A DNA stretch of 64,000 nt from positions 1 through 64,000 of the forward strand of contig NW_026516247.1 of the NCBI RefSeq assembly GCF_025602895.1, given 5' to 3'. This stretch comes from Polychytrium aggregatum (Eukaryota; Chytridiomycota; Chytridiomycetes; Polychytriales). The first letter of the stretch is position 1. Each line of letters starts with the position of its first letter. The position numbers and the translations under genes are program-made. Positions 8,316-20,272 of this stretch are shown here, one piece after another. Below the pieces are notes generated by a model. That model was not told the DNA's origin. It worked only from the letters and a program-made list of their open reading frames with translations, and did not search any database.

Positions 8316-11043
8316 CCAGTCACCGTATGGTGCACCAGTGCTCTTTGTCAAGAAGAAAGAAGGTGATCTCAGGATGTGCGTCGACTATCGCGCACTAAAC
8401 AAACAGACCATCAAGAACACCTACCCGTTGCCCAGGATCGACGAGTTGATGGATCGTCTGAGTGGAGCAAAGGTCTTTAGCAAGATAGACCTCCGCTCAG
8501 GCTACCATCAGATCCGCATCCACGAGGATGATGTCCACAAGACCGCCTTCAGGACTCGCTACGGACTGTACGAGTTCCTAGTGCTGCCGTTCGGATTGAC
8601 GAACGCACCTGCCACGTTCATGCAGCTGATGAACGATGTGTTCCGCCAAGAGCTCGACAACTCTGTCATCGTGTACCTGGATGATATCCTTGTGTACAGC
8701 AAGGATGAAGCGACCCATGAAGGTCATGTCGCCCGCGTGCTGGCCAAGCTACGCGAGCACAAGTTGTATGCCAAACTGTCCAAGTGTGAGTTCTTCAAGA
8801 ATCAAGTCCCGTTCCTGGGACACGTTGTCTCAGGAAGAGGAATCGAAGTCGACCCCGCCAAGGTCAAGTCTGTGGTCGAGTGGCCGCCGCTCGCATGCGT
8901 CTCTGACGTGCAGTCGTTTCTCGGTCTCGTCAACTACTACCGCCGATTCATCCCCGATCTGGCGCGCACTGCCGGTCCACTCACAGACCTACTCCGCAAA
9001 GAGTGCCCCTTCGTGTGGGACCACCCACAACGCCAAGCGTTCGAGACCCTCAAGCACGCCTTGACGAACGCTCCTGTCCTCGCTGTGTTCGACCCGAACA
9101 CGGATGTCTCCGTGCACACCGACGCCTCCGACTTTGCGGTGGGAGCTGTTTTGATGCAGGAGGGAAGGCCCGTTGCCTTCGAGTCGCGCAAACTGTCCCA
9201 ACACGAGATCAACTATCCCGTGCACGAGAAGGAGCAGCTTGCGATCATCTACGCGCTGCAGAAGTTCCGAGTGTACCTCCACGGTACCGCCAAGCCCTTC
9301 AAGATTGTGACGGACCACCAGTCACTGCGTTACCTCGACACCAAGAAGAACCTGAGCCGACGCCAAGCGCGATGGATGGAGTTCCTCGCCGAGTACAACT
9401 ACGAGGTTGTATACCAGAAAGGCAAACTCAATGTGGTGCCTGACGCACTGTCCCGACGCCCCGACTACCAATTGGCGTCACTGTACGAGTCGACTGTCAG
9501 TGTCGACAACACGATGCTGGATGTTGTCCGAGACAACATCGCCAACGACAAACAGTTCGGAGAACTGTTCCGAAAGGTGTCTAAGCTCCCCAAGGACGAC
9601 GAATCATCCGAGTACACAGTGCGTGATGGCCTGCTCCTCCTGAAGAAGGACAGCCGTGTCTGTGTGCCGGACATTCCGTCGTTGAAGACCAAGTTGCTCC
9701 AAGAGGTCCACGACTCGCCCCTCGCTGGACACTTTGGAGTCGAGAAGACATACGACCGACTGGCCAAAGTCGCATACTGGCCTGGAATGAAGCGCACCGT
9801 CGAGAAGTACATCGAGTCCTGCCATACCTGCAAGATGGTCAAGTCACGCACGACCCGAGAGCAAGGATTGCTGCAACCCCTGCCTGTTCCCGACCGCCCC
9901 TGGACCAGCATGTCCATGGATCTCATCACGCATCTACCGACGACCAAGTTGGACCACGATGCAATCGCTGTCTTTGTCGACAGGTTCAGCAAGATGGCAC
10001 ACTTTGTGCCGTGCCAGACGACATGCTCCGCGCCTGACCTTGCACTGCTGTTCTTCAAGCATGTGTTCAAGCACCACGGCCTCCCAAAGTCCATCGTCAG
10101 TGATCGAGACCCCCGATTCACCTCCTTGTTTTGGACAAGTCTGTTCGACCATCTCGGCACCAAGCTGAACATGTCAACCTCGCACCACCAACAAACGGAT
10201 GGACAGTCCGAGCGGACGATCCGCACCCTCGAGCAATACCTGAGGACATACGCCTCGACCAGCCAAGACGACTGGGACATACAGCTGAGTCATGCAGAGT
10301 TTGCATACAACACCGCCAAGTCGAGCACAACTGGCTTGAGCCCCTTTGAGGCGCTCTACGGATTCCAGCCTGATGTTCCCACCTCCTTGACACTGACCGA
10401 GTCCACGGCTGGATTGCCTCCCAAACCAAGTGCCTTTGTCAAAGATCATCAAGTCCGACACAAGATGATCGCCGACGCGCTCACGGATGCGCAACAAGTG
10501 ATGGCGAAGTACTACGACCGCCGACACCAGGATGTCTCCTTTGAAGTTGGAGACCTTGTCTACCTGGACGCCGACAACATCAAGGTCCCCGAAGCCCAGT
10601 CAAAGAAGTTGTTGCCCAAGTACCGAGGACCGTTCAAGATAGCGGCCCGACCCAGTCCCCTCAACTACCTGTTGGACTTGCCACCTGGAAGCAAGCTCCA
10701 TCCTGTCTTCCATGTGTCCAAGCTGCGTCGCCACACGACCCGCAGTCCAGCACAGTTCCCCGACGCCGACGAAGGTGTCCCGGACGACGCACCACTGGAA
10801 GACGACCTCGGACAATACTATACTCAAGAATATGAAGTCGAAAGGATCGTGAGGCACAAGAAAGTGGCTGATGGGTCACTTCGGTTTTATGTCAAGTGGG
10901 TTGGTTACCCACACTCGGGCAACACATGGCAAACACTGGAGGACTTGTCCCATGCACCCGAGGAGCTGAGTAAATACGGTAAACACCTCGAGGAGCCCCA
11001 AATAAAGAGCACACGCAGGGCTCCTCGCAGGAAGCCTTCTTAA
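8316..11043 (+). pseudogene. Pol of element C, interrupted (RT-RH-IN-chromodomain)
   Basis: About 908 codons remain open from the B insertion point to the TAA at 11041. RT begins at the [15 protein letters not shown] strand, with [23 protein letters not shown] and catalytic YLDD near 8680. RNase H ([22 protein letters not shown]), the integrase zinc region ([14 protein letters not shown]), a DDE core ([29 protein letters not shown]) and a chromodomain ([15 protein letters not shown]) follow. The frame is uninterrupted, so C was probably intact before B landed. The upstream frame fuses artificially into B's LTR. Confidence 0.9.
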
Positions 11044-11052
11044 GTGTGGGAG

Positions 11053-11407
11053 TGTAGGAGATGGTATCTCCGACGCTGTGCTGCGCGTACTGCGCGTACT
11101 GCGCGGCGCAGTGGGTCGTGACCTGTGCTGCGCTTTGCGTTTTCACGCACCGCAGGCAGGCCACCGCAGGGTATACCTGCGGGTTGCCCCCGTTCCCCCC
11201 GTTTGTCTGGAGTTCGGTTTTATCGTGAATAAACGTAAGTGCTCCCCGAGCTCACCCGTCCGCTAGAGTAGCCTAGCACCGCCCTGTTCTGCCCCGTCCT
11301 GTCTTGTCTTGTACCCCCTCCCTCCCCGTCTTGCCCCAACGTCCCAGTAGTGGACGTTACACCCTCCCTCCCCGTCTTGCCCCAACGTCCCAGTAGTGGA
11401 CGTTACA
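11053..11407 (+). repeat. 3' LTR of element C
   Basis: Begins TGTAGGAGATGG right after a purine-rich stretch (GTGTGGGAG) and ends TTACA, giving TGTA/TACA terminal inverted bases. It contains a GCGC-rich stretch and an AATAAA at about 11228. The end is placed at 11407, but because the last 46 bp are duplicated the original end could be 11361. No second copy is in the window to confirm it. Confidence 0.65.
11316..11407 (+). repeat. Tandem duplication of 46 bp at the LTR end
   Basis: Two adjacent identical 46-bp units (11316-11361 and 11362-11407), each starting CCCTCCCTCCCC and ending GTGGACGTTACA. The second ends at the host-gene junction. Confidence 0.85.
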
Positions 11408-14400
11408 CGTTGACTCGAAACTCCACCAGTGTCAAGGTTGCACTATCAGCTTCCACCAGAACTGCAACCACAACCATGTCCATATGTGTGACTTTTGTCG
11501 CACAGGAAAGCTGTCTGACTGTGGGCTGTGTGGCAAAACTACCGTTATCGAGCCCGGTACCAAGCCGCCGGCATTCCGTTGTCATCGCTGCTACCTGCCT
11601 TGGCATCTGGAATGCATGAATACCCTCGAGCTGCCTCCGATCGGCCGCTATCGCCACAACCACAAGTGGAGCTGCTGCTTTTGTCAGTCCATACCTGCGA
11701 ACGTCAAAACAATTCTGACATATACCGAAGACTGGAGCAATACCAGCGAGGCGCTTGGCGACATTTACAAGCGTGTCGCCAAGGTCTACAGCGACCATCC
11801 CTTTCGTCTGTACTTGGTCAAGCTTGAGAACACCGCCTACCGGTGGGCGCTGTGGGTTCCCGACTGGTGGATCAGCCGCGTGTGTGAGCCCAAGCTCTTG
11901 GCCTTTCTCAAAGCTGCCCTCCAATCGCCCGGCCTGCATCCGCGGCCCAAGAGTGCCGTGATCATGGAAGAGTGGACGCACGTCAGCCGAATCTTGCAGT
12001 TCAAATCCAGGACCCAAAAGTACACCCATTCTGCGCCACGAAATATCGCCTCGATCGATGAGGTCCTTGTGTCTTGGAAGGGCTTGGATATCGAGACCTC
12101 GACCTGGGAGTCCTGGCCCACACCAGAGGATGCCGAATACCAAGAGTTTGTCGATAGCTGGAAGCGAGAGCTCGAGCTGGAGAATCGGTTGTCGGTCAAG
12201 AGCCTCCCTCTCCCCAAAGCCTTCCGTCCCCCGGACGAGAAAACTCCTGAATTTTTGAACAACTGTACGCTGAAGCATTATCAGGTAATCGCGATAGTCC
12301 GCCGCACGTTTGTATGCACTTTGGCTGTTCCCGTTGATTAACTCTGGGTATCGCTCCTCCTATGCCTCAGATCGAGGGCGTGGGCTGGCTGCTCTACAAC
12401 CACTTTCATACGGTTTCATCGATTCTCGCCGACGAGATGGGGTTGGGTAAGCATCGACGTACGACCGATATTGGCTGCTCAGATCAGGGCATTTGGCCTG
12501 TGACTCGCGTGTGGTGCGCCGGATTCGGAAGCATTGGGGTCGCGCACATCCAATCGAGACCTCGGAGACAGTCGACACGGCGATCACTGGACTTGATGAT
12601 CTATGTACTTGGTGATCACCTTCTCCGCAGCTCGACTCCATCCTGATCCCATCCTGTCTGCTCGACTCTGCATATAGGCAAAACGCTCCAGATTGCCACC
12701 TTTATCGGGCACCTGATCAAAACCTACAACCGCTTTCCGCATCTGATCGTTGCGCCGCTCTCGTTGATCGACCACTGGATCCGCGAATTCAAGCGATGGA
12801 CTCCCTGGATCGAAGTGGTGTCCTATTGCGGCGAAAAAGCGTCAAAGAAAATGGTGTACGACCACCTCATGTTCCTGGACAAGCGACGGTCCAGGATGCG
12901 ATGCCACGTTATCATATCGACCTACGAGATTATGCAGAACGAGAGCCAGTTGTTTCGATTCGTGCCGTTTGAGACCCTCATTTGTGATGAAGGCCACCGA
13001 ATCAAGAACGATAGCACCAAAACCTATGCCGCGATCCAGGCCAATATCAAGGCAGCACACAAAGTCGTCATGACCGGTGAGTCGTGCGTCCGTTGGTGCC
13101 CATCTGCGTGCTTGTCTGGCCCCACTGACCCAACCACTTGCCTTCGGATAGGTACGCCGCTGCAGAATAACTTGAAGGAGCTGCACAATCTGATGTGCTT
13201 CCTGGTATGTGCCGCGCCGCACTCGATGTGTTGCACGACGAACAGCATGGCTTGCTGGAATGCTCATCTCCTTGGTTCTCAGGATCCTGCAAAGTTCGCC
13301 AACTCCTCGTGGCGCGATAACAAGATTGAAGATCTCTCCGAAGAGAGCGTCAAGACACTCCACGACGAGCTCGTGCCATATATCCTGAGGCGCACCAAAG
13401 CCAAGTATATGAGCGACCTTCCCCCCAAGGTATAGTGTTTGGCGCCATGCGATGGTCTCTTATGCTTCTCGGTTATGCCGACCAAGCACCCACCCAAGCA
13501 TCGCGCTGTCGGCACCACCGAACTCGTGCGCAAGGCTCCACGAAGCTACAGCATCACATTCTTGCCAATAGCGCAACGCCGGTCAAATCAAGGGACGCCG
13601 GGATGTGCTCATTGCGACGAGATTTGTGCCAGGAGTCCAAACGAGACAATATACAGCGCGAGCGAGCTTCCGTAATCCCGTACACTCAATGACATCGCCT
13701 CTTTTCGCTGCCATTGCCCATACACACCTAGATCGAGCGGTTCGTTCCGGTCAGCTTGACGCCGCTGCAACGTAAGATATACAAGCTAGCGCTGATGAAG
13801 AATGTGTGGCTCTTCAATCCAGACACCAAGAAGGGCCAACCTGAACAGGCACTCAGGCGGTGGGTAAATGGCAACTGTAGTGGCGCCAAGCGGCCTATAT
13901 CTGCCAGCGTCGCGCCTGCGGGCAGTCGGGTCTAGCACTGAGCTCTATCGGTGCAAAATGGGTGGCTGTGTCTCATCGCTGCATCGTCGCAACCGGTTGT
14001 ATCGAGGAGCGTGTGTCCTTCGCTCGGGCCAGCCGCCGCTGATGCCTGTGTCTCTGCAGCACACTTGCGGATCTCCGACTCCTCTGCATCCATCCGTTCA
14101 TCGAGGAGGATAACGAGATTGCTTACTTCAAGGAAAACTATCCCGAGTTGGTGAAGCTGGATCCCATGGACTCCAGGCGAATCGCAAAGATGATAGAAGT
14201 CAGCGGCAAGCTCGAGCTATTGTCCAAGATGCTGCGGAAGCTGAAGCAAAATGGCAACAAAGTCCTGATCTTCTCGCAGTTCAAGCTGGCTCTGAACATT
14301 CTCGAGGACTTTCTCGACTTTGAACGCTACAAGTTTGTTCGCATGGTATGTTTTTGCGGTTCGCTGTTTCAGTATCCACGACAAAGCGCTGCCTGCGGCT

Positions 14401-16764
14401 TCTGCCCGCCGTTCCTGACTGCCTCTGCTTGTGCGATGCGTAGGACGGCGAAACGACCCAGTCGGACCGAGTCGATGTCATCGGCAAGTTTGAGGATGCA
14501 AACTCGGATGTGTTTGTGTTTCTGTTGACCACGCGAACAGGCGGTCTTGGCCTGAATCTAGTCGCGGCAGACACGGTCATCATCTTCGACCCCGACTGGA
14601 ATCCCCAGTTGGACAAGCAAGCGGTTGCGAGAGCGCACCGCATCGGACAGACGCGGCCGGTCTGCATCTACAGGTTGTTCACCCAGCACAGCGTCGAAGG
14701 TATGTTGAGAGCCTGTCGTTGCATTGTCGTAGAAACTCGAGTGCACTCATTGACACATCGACCCATCTTCCGCATGTGCTCGGGGGCTACACAGAGAAAA
14801 TTATGGAAATCGGCAAATCCAAGATCATCTTGGAGCACTTGATTGTCCAGAAAATGGACGAGAGCCTTGACAAAAACGAGGTCCAGGATATCCTCAAGTT
14901 CGGTGCCCAAAGCATCTTTTCGGAGAACTCGCCCAAGGCGATCGTCTATGACGACGAGTCGGTGGACAAGCTCCTTGATCGCACCGTTACTGAGGAGCAA
15001 AAAGCCGCTGCCGAAGCCGAGGAGCTCATGTCGTTTGAGGTCGCCAAGGTCTGGACCGAGAACGGGGACGAACAGGCGAAAAAGTCGGAGGAGGAGCTTG
15101 ACCAAGAGATTTGGAAGCAGATCCAGATCGAAATCGAGCACAACAAACAGCAGCGACTCGAGCAGTATGCCATCGACGAGAGTGGCGGCCGCGCAAAACG
15201 AGCTTCGCGTATGGATATCAACTACCGCGAATCACAGCAGCGCCACAGAGTCGAGGACGTCGCACGTCTCGATCCCGAGTTTGTTCCCGTCGACTCGTCG
15301 TCGAGCTCCGACGACACTCTGCCTGAAGATCAGGACGACGACATGATCGGCGTCGACAAAGTTCAAGCAAAGCCAGACCCGCGCGCCACCAAGACTACCC
15401 GTCCCGGCCTGCCTCTCCGTACTGCCCAGCCTGCCGCGGCCGCCTCAGCTGCGCCCGTGCGGGCACCGATAACACAGACCGGATTCACTGTGATGATATC
15501 GCCGTCGCCGTTGGTTTATTTCTGCTGCTGGCTGTGCGGAGAGCCCACCTATCATCCTGTCGAAAGCTGCCCCAAAGCCCTGGATTACCATCACCTGCAG
15601 CTCTGCCGCGGAATCTTGACACAGCAGCTACAGCTCAACCTTGGGTCGATCATGGAGCTCAATGCCAAGATCTATCTGGTCGACTGTTGGATGAAGCGAC
15701 TTCGACCCCAACCCCATGTCAGCATGGCGCCTCCAAGCACACCTACGGTGGCAGCGCTTCCTGGAACCGCCGCTGTTGCTGCCGCGATCCCAGAACCGGG
15801 CCCTTCTGCAGCCCCGCCTAACAAGGGGGGAAATGCCTCTTCTGTCAATCAATCGCATTCAAGCGCCGGCCCGGCCTCCACCCCTTCCCAGCCGCCGAAA
15901 CCGGTGCCGGCTCAGCAATCCTCCACACCTAATCGTGCACAGAAACCGACGCTCCTTGCTGATAGAGAACCTCTCGCAGCAGCCAGCAATCCAACAACTG
16001 CTGCACCTCTTCCTCTTAGCAGCAACAACAACAACACCCCATCAACTCCCGCTGCTGTCGCCAACCGCCCAGCGGCGGCCAATCAACCGCCCACGAGAAA
16101 GTCTGCGGCGACAACTCCAACGTCCGCGCTGCCTGCTTCCCTGATCAGTCTCATTGGCTCTCTCAAGAAGCGTGAGTCTCCGTCGTCTGTTGCAAAACCT
16201 GTGCAGCCGGCGCAAAATGCAAAGGCCATCCTGGACGAGCTCTTCAAGGGCAGTGCGGCTTCTGAAGAACGGAATGAGCCAAACATCCCGCCCCAAGGCC
16301 CAGCTGCTCCCGTCGTAGCCCAAGCCTCTTCACACCAGGGTGCGATTGCGGCCGGGCTCGTGGGAATCCCTGTAACCACAATCTCTCCAACTGCGCGACC
16401 TGCTGAGTCGGCCCCGATCGGCACCACAAATGAGGCACAAGTCCAAAAGGCGATGACTGAGAATGGCTCTGGGAGATTCGAGCAGCTGTCACCGGGTCTG
16501 CCGACGACCGCACAGCCTTTGCGGGCACCTCAAGGCAATGTGTGCGAGCTTTGTGGCGAGAACGGACATCGAGTGATCGAGTGCGTCGCAGCCAAGAAAG
16601 ACCCCCGTCGGATGGAGCAGGTTGCCAGAGAGCGACAGGCGCAAGGCTTGATCTCGCCAGCGCAGATGAGCGTCATCAGCAAGACCATCGAGCTGTTCAG
16701 GGGCCGACGGGATGCGCTGGAGAGCTCGGCTGCAGCGGCGCAGAATGACATCGAGATGATTTAG
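11408..16764 (+). CDS. PHD-chromodomain-SNF2 chromatin remodeler (Mit1/CHD3-like), 5' end displaced by element C
   Basis: ATP-dependent nucleosome remodeler. Coding sequence is open right from the LTR end: half a PHD finger (LHQCQGC, FHQNC, then CDFC, CGLC, CHRC, HLEC, CCFC), a chromodomain-like stretch ([16 protein letters not shown]), then the SNF2 ATPase with GVGWL, DEMGLGKT, a DEGH box, [20 protein letters not shown] and the helicase motif AHRIGQT. Inferred exons end or begin at 12284/12371, 12446/12678, 13076/13152, 13204/13283, 13429/13732, 13859/14060, 14345/14444 and 14699/14795. The last exon carries a Pro/Ala-rich linker and two zinc-knuckle-like CxxC motifs ([15 protein letters not shown]), as in Mit1-type proteins. 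No start codon for the full protein is present, so the N-terminus is lost or left of the nest. Confidence 0.85.
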
Positions 16765-17056
16765 GAGCAGTGCTGGCCACGATGTGAACTGCGATGGCTG
16801 CATGTGGAAGTTGAATACACGCACATCCATCATCCTCAGCGACGGCCATTCCTCTTGATCAAAGTCTTGGCAACCTTGCAGCGAAAGACTGCGGGCTGCT
16901 CTCCAGTCTCCACCACCATCGAGCAGACGGCCATGGCCAGCGCGCGTGATGTTTTTGAGGCAGCAAGGCATTTCGTCGCTGATCAAAAGCCTGGGCGACC
17001 AACCATTTTCATCGGACTTGCTTTGCCTTTGAGCTCGGGTGCAGATCGCTCTCGAG

Positions 17057-19766
17057 ATGACACCCGGCGATGTGCCGATTTATGTGGTCGATGATTCGAC
17101 CGATGCCGACTCCACCGACGTCGATTCGGACAACGGCTCCTCGGGCCTGCATCATCTGGCAGCCCCCACAACCCTCCAGTCGCTCGATCGGAAGCGGATG
17201 GAGGCCGAGCGACTGGAACGGCTGAAGCAGAAGCGTAAATGCGATGCTGTTGAAGCAACCGTCGTCCAGCATATGCCTCTGGGAGTCGGCGACCGGCCGT
17301 CGTCAGTTTGCAAGAGGCCCCGCTTGGATACCAGCGAACGAGAGCAAGGCAAGCAATGCCTGCTGGCTGCTGCATCGCTGGGGCCGACCCATGCGAGCGA
17401 CTGCTGCTGACTTCCTGGATCTTCTCTTTTTTTTGATGCCCCGTCAGCCTGCACGCATCTGCCGCAAGCTCGATATCTGGACGGTGTCGTGAGCCTCACC
17501 AGCTCCAGCGACGACGATCCCGCTGACGGCCGTATTCGGTTCGAAGACATCTTTGCGCCGCAGGTCCGCCAGACGAGCACTGCGGACGTTGCTACGAATC
17601 TGGGATGCGGAATACCCGATCGGGCACTGATGCCTATCTTTGTTTTGCTGCCCAGGGCCTGACAAAGGTGTTCTTGGCCGCCTTTGATATCGACGATGAG
17701 TGGCTCATGCGCAAGCTCCCCCGAAACCTCATGGTGTTCATAGCTCGGCAGAGACCTGCGGATCACCCAGCAAATGTGAGCACGAAGGCGGTTCTCCTTC
17801 GGGGATATCCGCATCGCCAGCCGAGCATCCAGGCCGCTGGAGCTCTAACTCACAATCCGGATTGCCTCTTGATCCTCGCCAGCAACATGTCGTCCAGATA
17901 TCCCGAAACGTCACTTTTGTATTTCCTGCGCTTGGGTTTCAAGGCTACGGATGCATGCACATCAAGCTGTTTGTAGGTTTGTTAGCATTCGCGATCGCCC
18001 CGAGATCCATAAAACCCTGACTATTCACAGACACCGTGCGCTCGTATGGTCAGCAGCATGGCTGACTCTCACCCGCTGACCATATGCTATGGCCGTCTCA
18101 AGATCCTGTGGTATCGAGGGTTCCTGCGGGTCGTCGTGGGCTCGGCCAACCTCGTAGCTCACGACTGGAGCATCATCGAGAATGTAGGTCATTCCCGCAC
18201 AGTTTGGATAGGGCTCTGGAAGGAATCACGCCCTAATCCTCGGATCTTGGCAGATCGTCTTTGTGCAAGATTTTGTTCGCTGGGACGCCGAGGCTACCAA
18301 GACAGATGATCCAGAGTTTCTGCAAGACTTGCGTGCTCTGCTGGGCGACATGAATGTTCCCGAGCCACTCCGCCGAGAGCTGGACGACTTCAACTTTGGG
18401 ACAGCCAAGGTCAGTTGCCGTCGATGATGCCTGGGATGGGAGGCTCGCGACGGGAAGACGGGCTGATATGCTCGTCAACCAGGGACACCTGGTTGCCTCC
18501 AGGCCAGGTACATTCAAGAACGAACACATCCACAAGACTGGGCACATGAAGCTGCGGGCAGTTGCGAAGAAACTCGGTCTGGCCCTGGGCGACAACTTGT
18601 CGGACTGGGTCATACGATGCCAGGTCGGTTGTAGAAACAGTCGTCGAGCGAGATGCACACCAACCCACCGCCGAACGCCAACGAGATATCGGACCGAGCT
18701 GCTAACAAAAGGCGCCGCATCATCAGACATCCTCGCTGGGAGCTCTTCGCGAAAGCTGGGTCCGAGAGATGGCTGAATCGGCGCTTGGGTCTGAGAATCT
18801 TGATTCTCCGCCTGGCCGACTTCCCATCAGCGTACACTTTCCCACCAAGAAGAGCATTGTTGCCAGCGGCAAGCAGAACGTAAGCACCAAGCCGACCGCC
18901 GACGTAGCGCTGCCAACAGTGCATCCGCCACATCTTAGATGCTCATAGTGCGAGCCCTGCCTCGAGAGCTACGTGACTCGTTGCTGATCGCCTCGGCCAT
19001 ATCCCGCAGCATGCTGGAGTGCTCTTCTTTGCACCAAAGTACTGGACACCGGTGTTTCCCAAGCACTACATGCACAACGCCGAGTCGGCTGCTTCGGATC
19101 GAGTAATGCATTCCAAGGTACGGCCTCTGGCCATGCTGCTTTATCTGTTTCGGTCTCGAGGTTTTCCTGTTCACAGAGACCTTTGGTTGTCCCGAAGCCC
19201 GAGTCGCTAAGAGTGGCTGTGCTTCCTCCGTGCACACCTTTCGATCGTGATCGGGGTGTTGCTATGACGACCAGATCATGCTTGTATGCAAGAGCCAGGA
19301 CGAGAGCAGTCCCAAGTTCACCAGCGGCTCGGCAATGCTTCCCAACATGCCCGATCTCGATCCAGAGGACCAGCCCATCGGTCTGTACTATTTAGGGTAC
19401 GTTCTTTGCTCACCGGCACATGAGGACGTTATGCGAGCAACCCCCTGGTTGGCTGAAAGGACTCCCAAAGACATCAGATAGCTGATCGACTTGCTCATAT
19501 TTCACCGACGCCGACCCTTGCCCCCTGTTTCCCGATCGACTCCAAGCAGGAGCCACAGCTTTACCTCGGCCGCCTGGGGAACTTTGACTCGGCCGTCGAG
19601 ATCTGACCCCAGCCTCCGACTGACGATCCGTAATTGGGAGCTGGGCATTGTATTCCCGCTGGTGTCGGGGCAGAGCAGAGCGAGGGACGACCTGGTGGCC
19701 CTGCCGTCTCCGCTCAAGACTCCTGCAGAGAAATACGGCCGCGATGATGAGCCATGGAGCGAATGA
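17057..19766 (+). CDS. TDP1: Tyrosyl-DNA phosphodiesterase 1
   Basis: Repairs DNA 3' ends blocked by stalled topoisomerase I. The first exon encodes an acidic/basic N-terminus (MTPGDVPIYVVDD...). The phospholipase-D-like fold follows: FLAAFDIDDEWL, the first HKD motif CMHIKLF with LRVVVGSANLVAHDW, IVFVQDFVRW, HFPTKKSI, FFAPKYW, then the second HKD VMHSK with GSHSFTSAAWG, and the typical end NWELGIVFPL with a terminal DDEPW. About nine exons are needed. The last intron (19397-19549) joins LYYLG to SHSFTS cleanly. One early intron seems to use a GC donor (about 17344). In the second motif Ser stands where Asn is usual (SHN/SAN). The start at 17057 is the first ATG giving a sensible N-terminus. 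Confidence 0.85.
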
Positions 19767-20272
19767 AGAGTCAGGGAGGATGCAGACCAGGATGCAAGGG
19801 GGTCGCTGAGGACTGGACATGCTGAACATGGGGAAACGCTGTTATCAACATGCTGAACGCGCTGCGCACATGGATTGTGGGGATGTTTCATGGACATGCG
19901 AGGATTCACCAGCGCGAACGGATCTTCGATGCCATTCCCCCAGAATCGATTCGGTGCTGCCGTCCCCAGCTACGCCGTGCTTCGCCGGCCTTCCTTCCTG
20001 CCGGATTGTTGCCCCGCCCTTTCGGCCGAATGTTGCCATGCCCTTCCAATGGCTTCGTTTCGGTCACCAGCGTCGGTGGCTCCGCCTTCAGGTGATACGA
20101 CTTCGCCTCCCAGGAGAGCACGGCCATTCGCCCCCGGGGCCAGCCAATTGCAGATCGCCAGCCCCATCGCCGGCCCCGACATAGCCGAGGGGCCGTCAGC
20201 ATAAATGGAGCCGCTCGGGCCGCTGCAAGTTTCGTCAGCACACTCATCGCCAGCGACACATCCCAGGCAACA
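19767..20272. other. Intergenic, 506 bp
   Basis: Lies between the Tdp1 stop and the start of the RT-like gene on the same strand. No conserved protein or RNA feature was recognised; it presumably holds the Tdp1 3' end and the promoter of the next gene. Confidence 0.5.

Larger units (their letters stand above)
8315..11407 (+). mobile_element. Ty3/gypsy chromovirus, element C (3' part: RT to 3' LTR)
   Basis: An older element of a different family from A/B, on the plus strand. It starts abruptly inside the reverse transcriptase where B inserted. RNase H, integrase, chromodomain and a 3' LTR (11053-11407) follow. Its 5' LTR, gag, protease and the start of RT must lie left of the window. The 3' LTR directly abuts coding sequence of a SNF2 remodeler. 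Confidence 0.9.
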
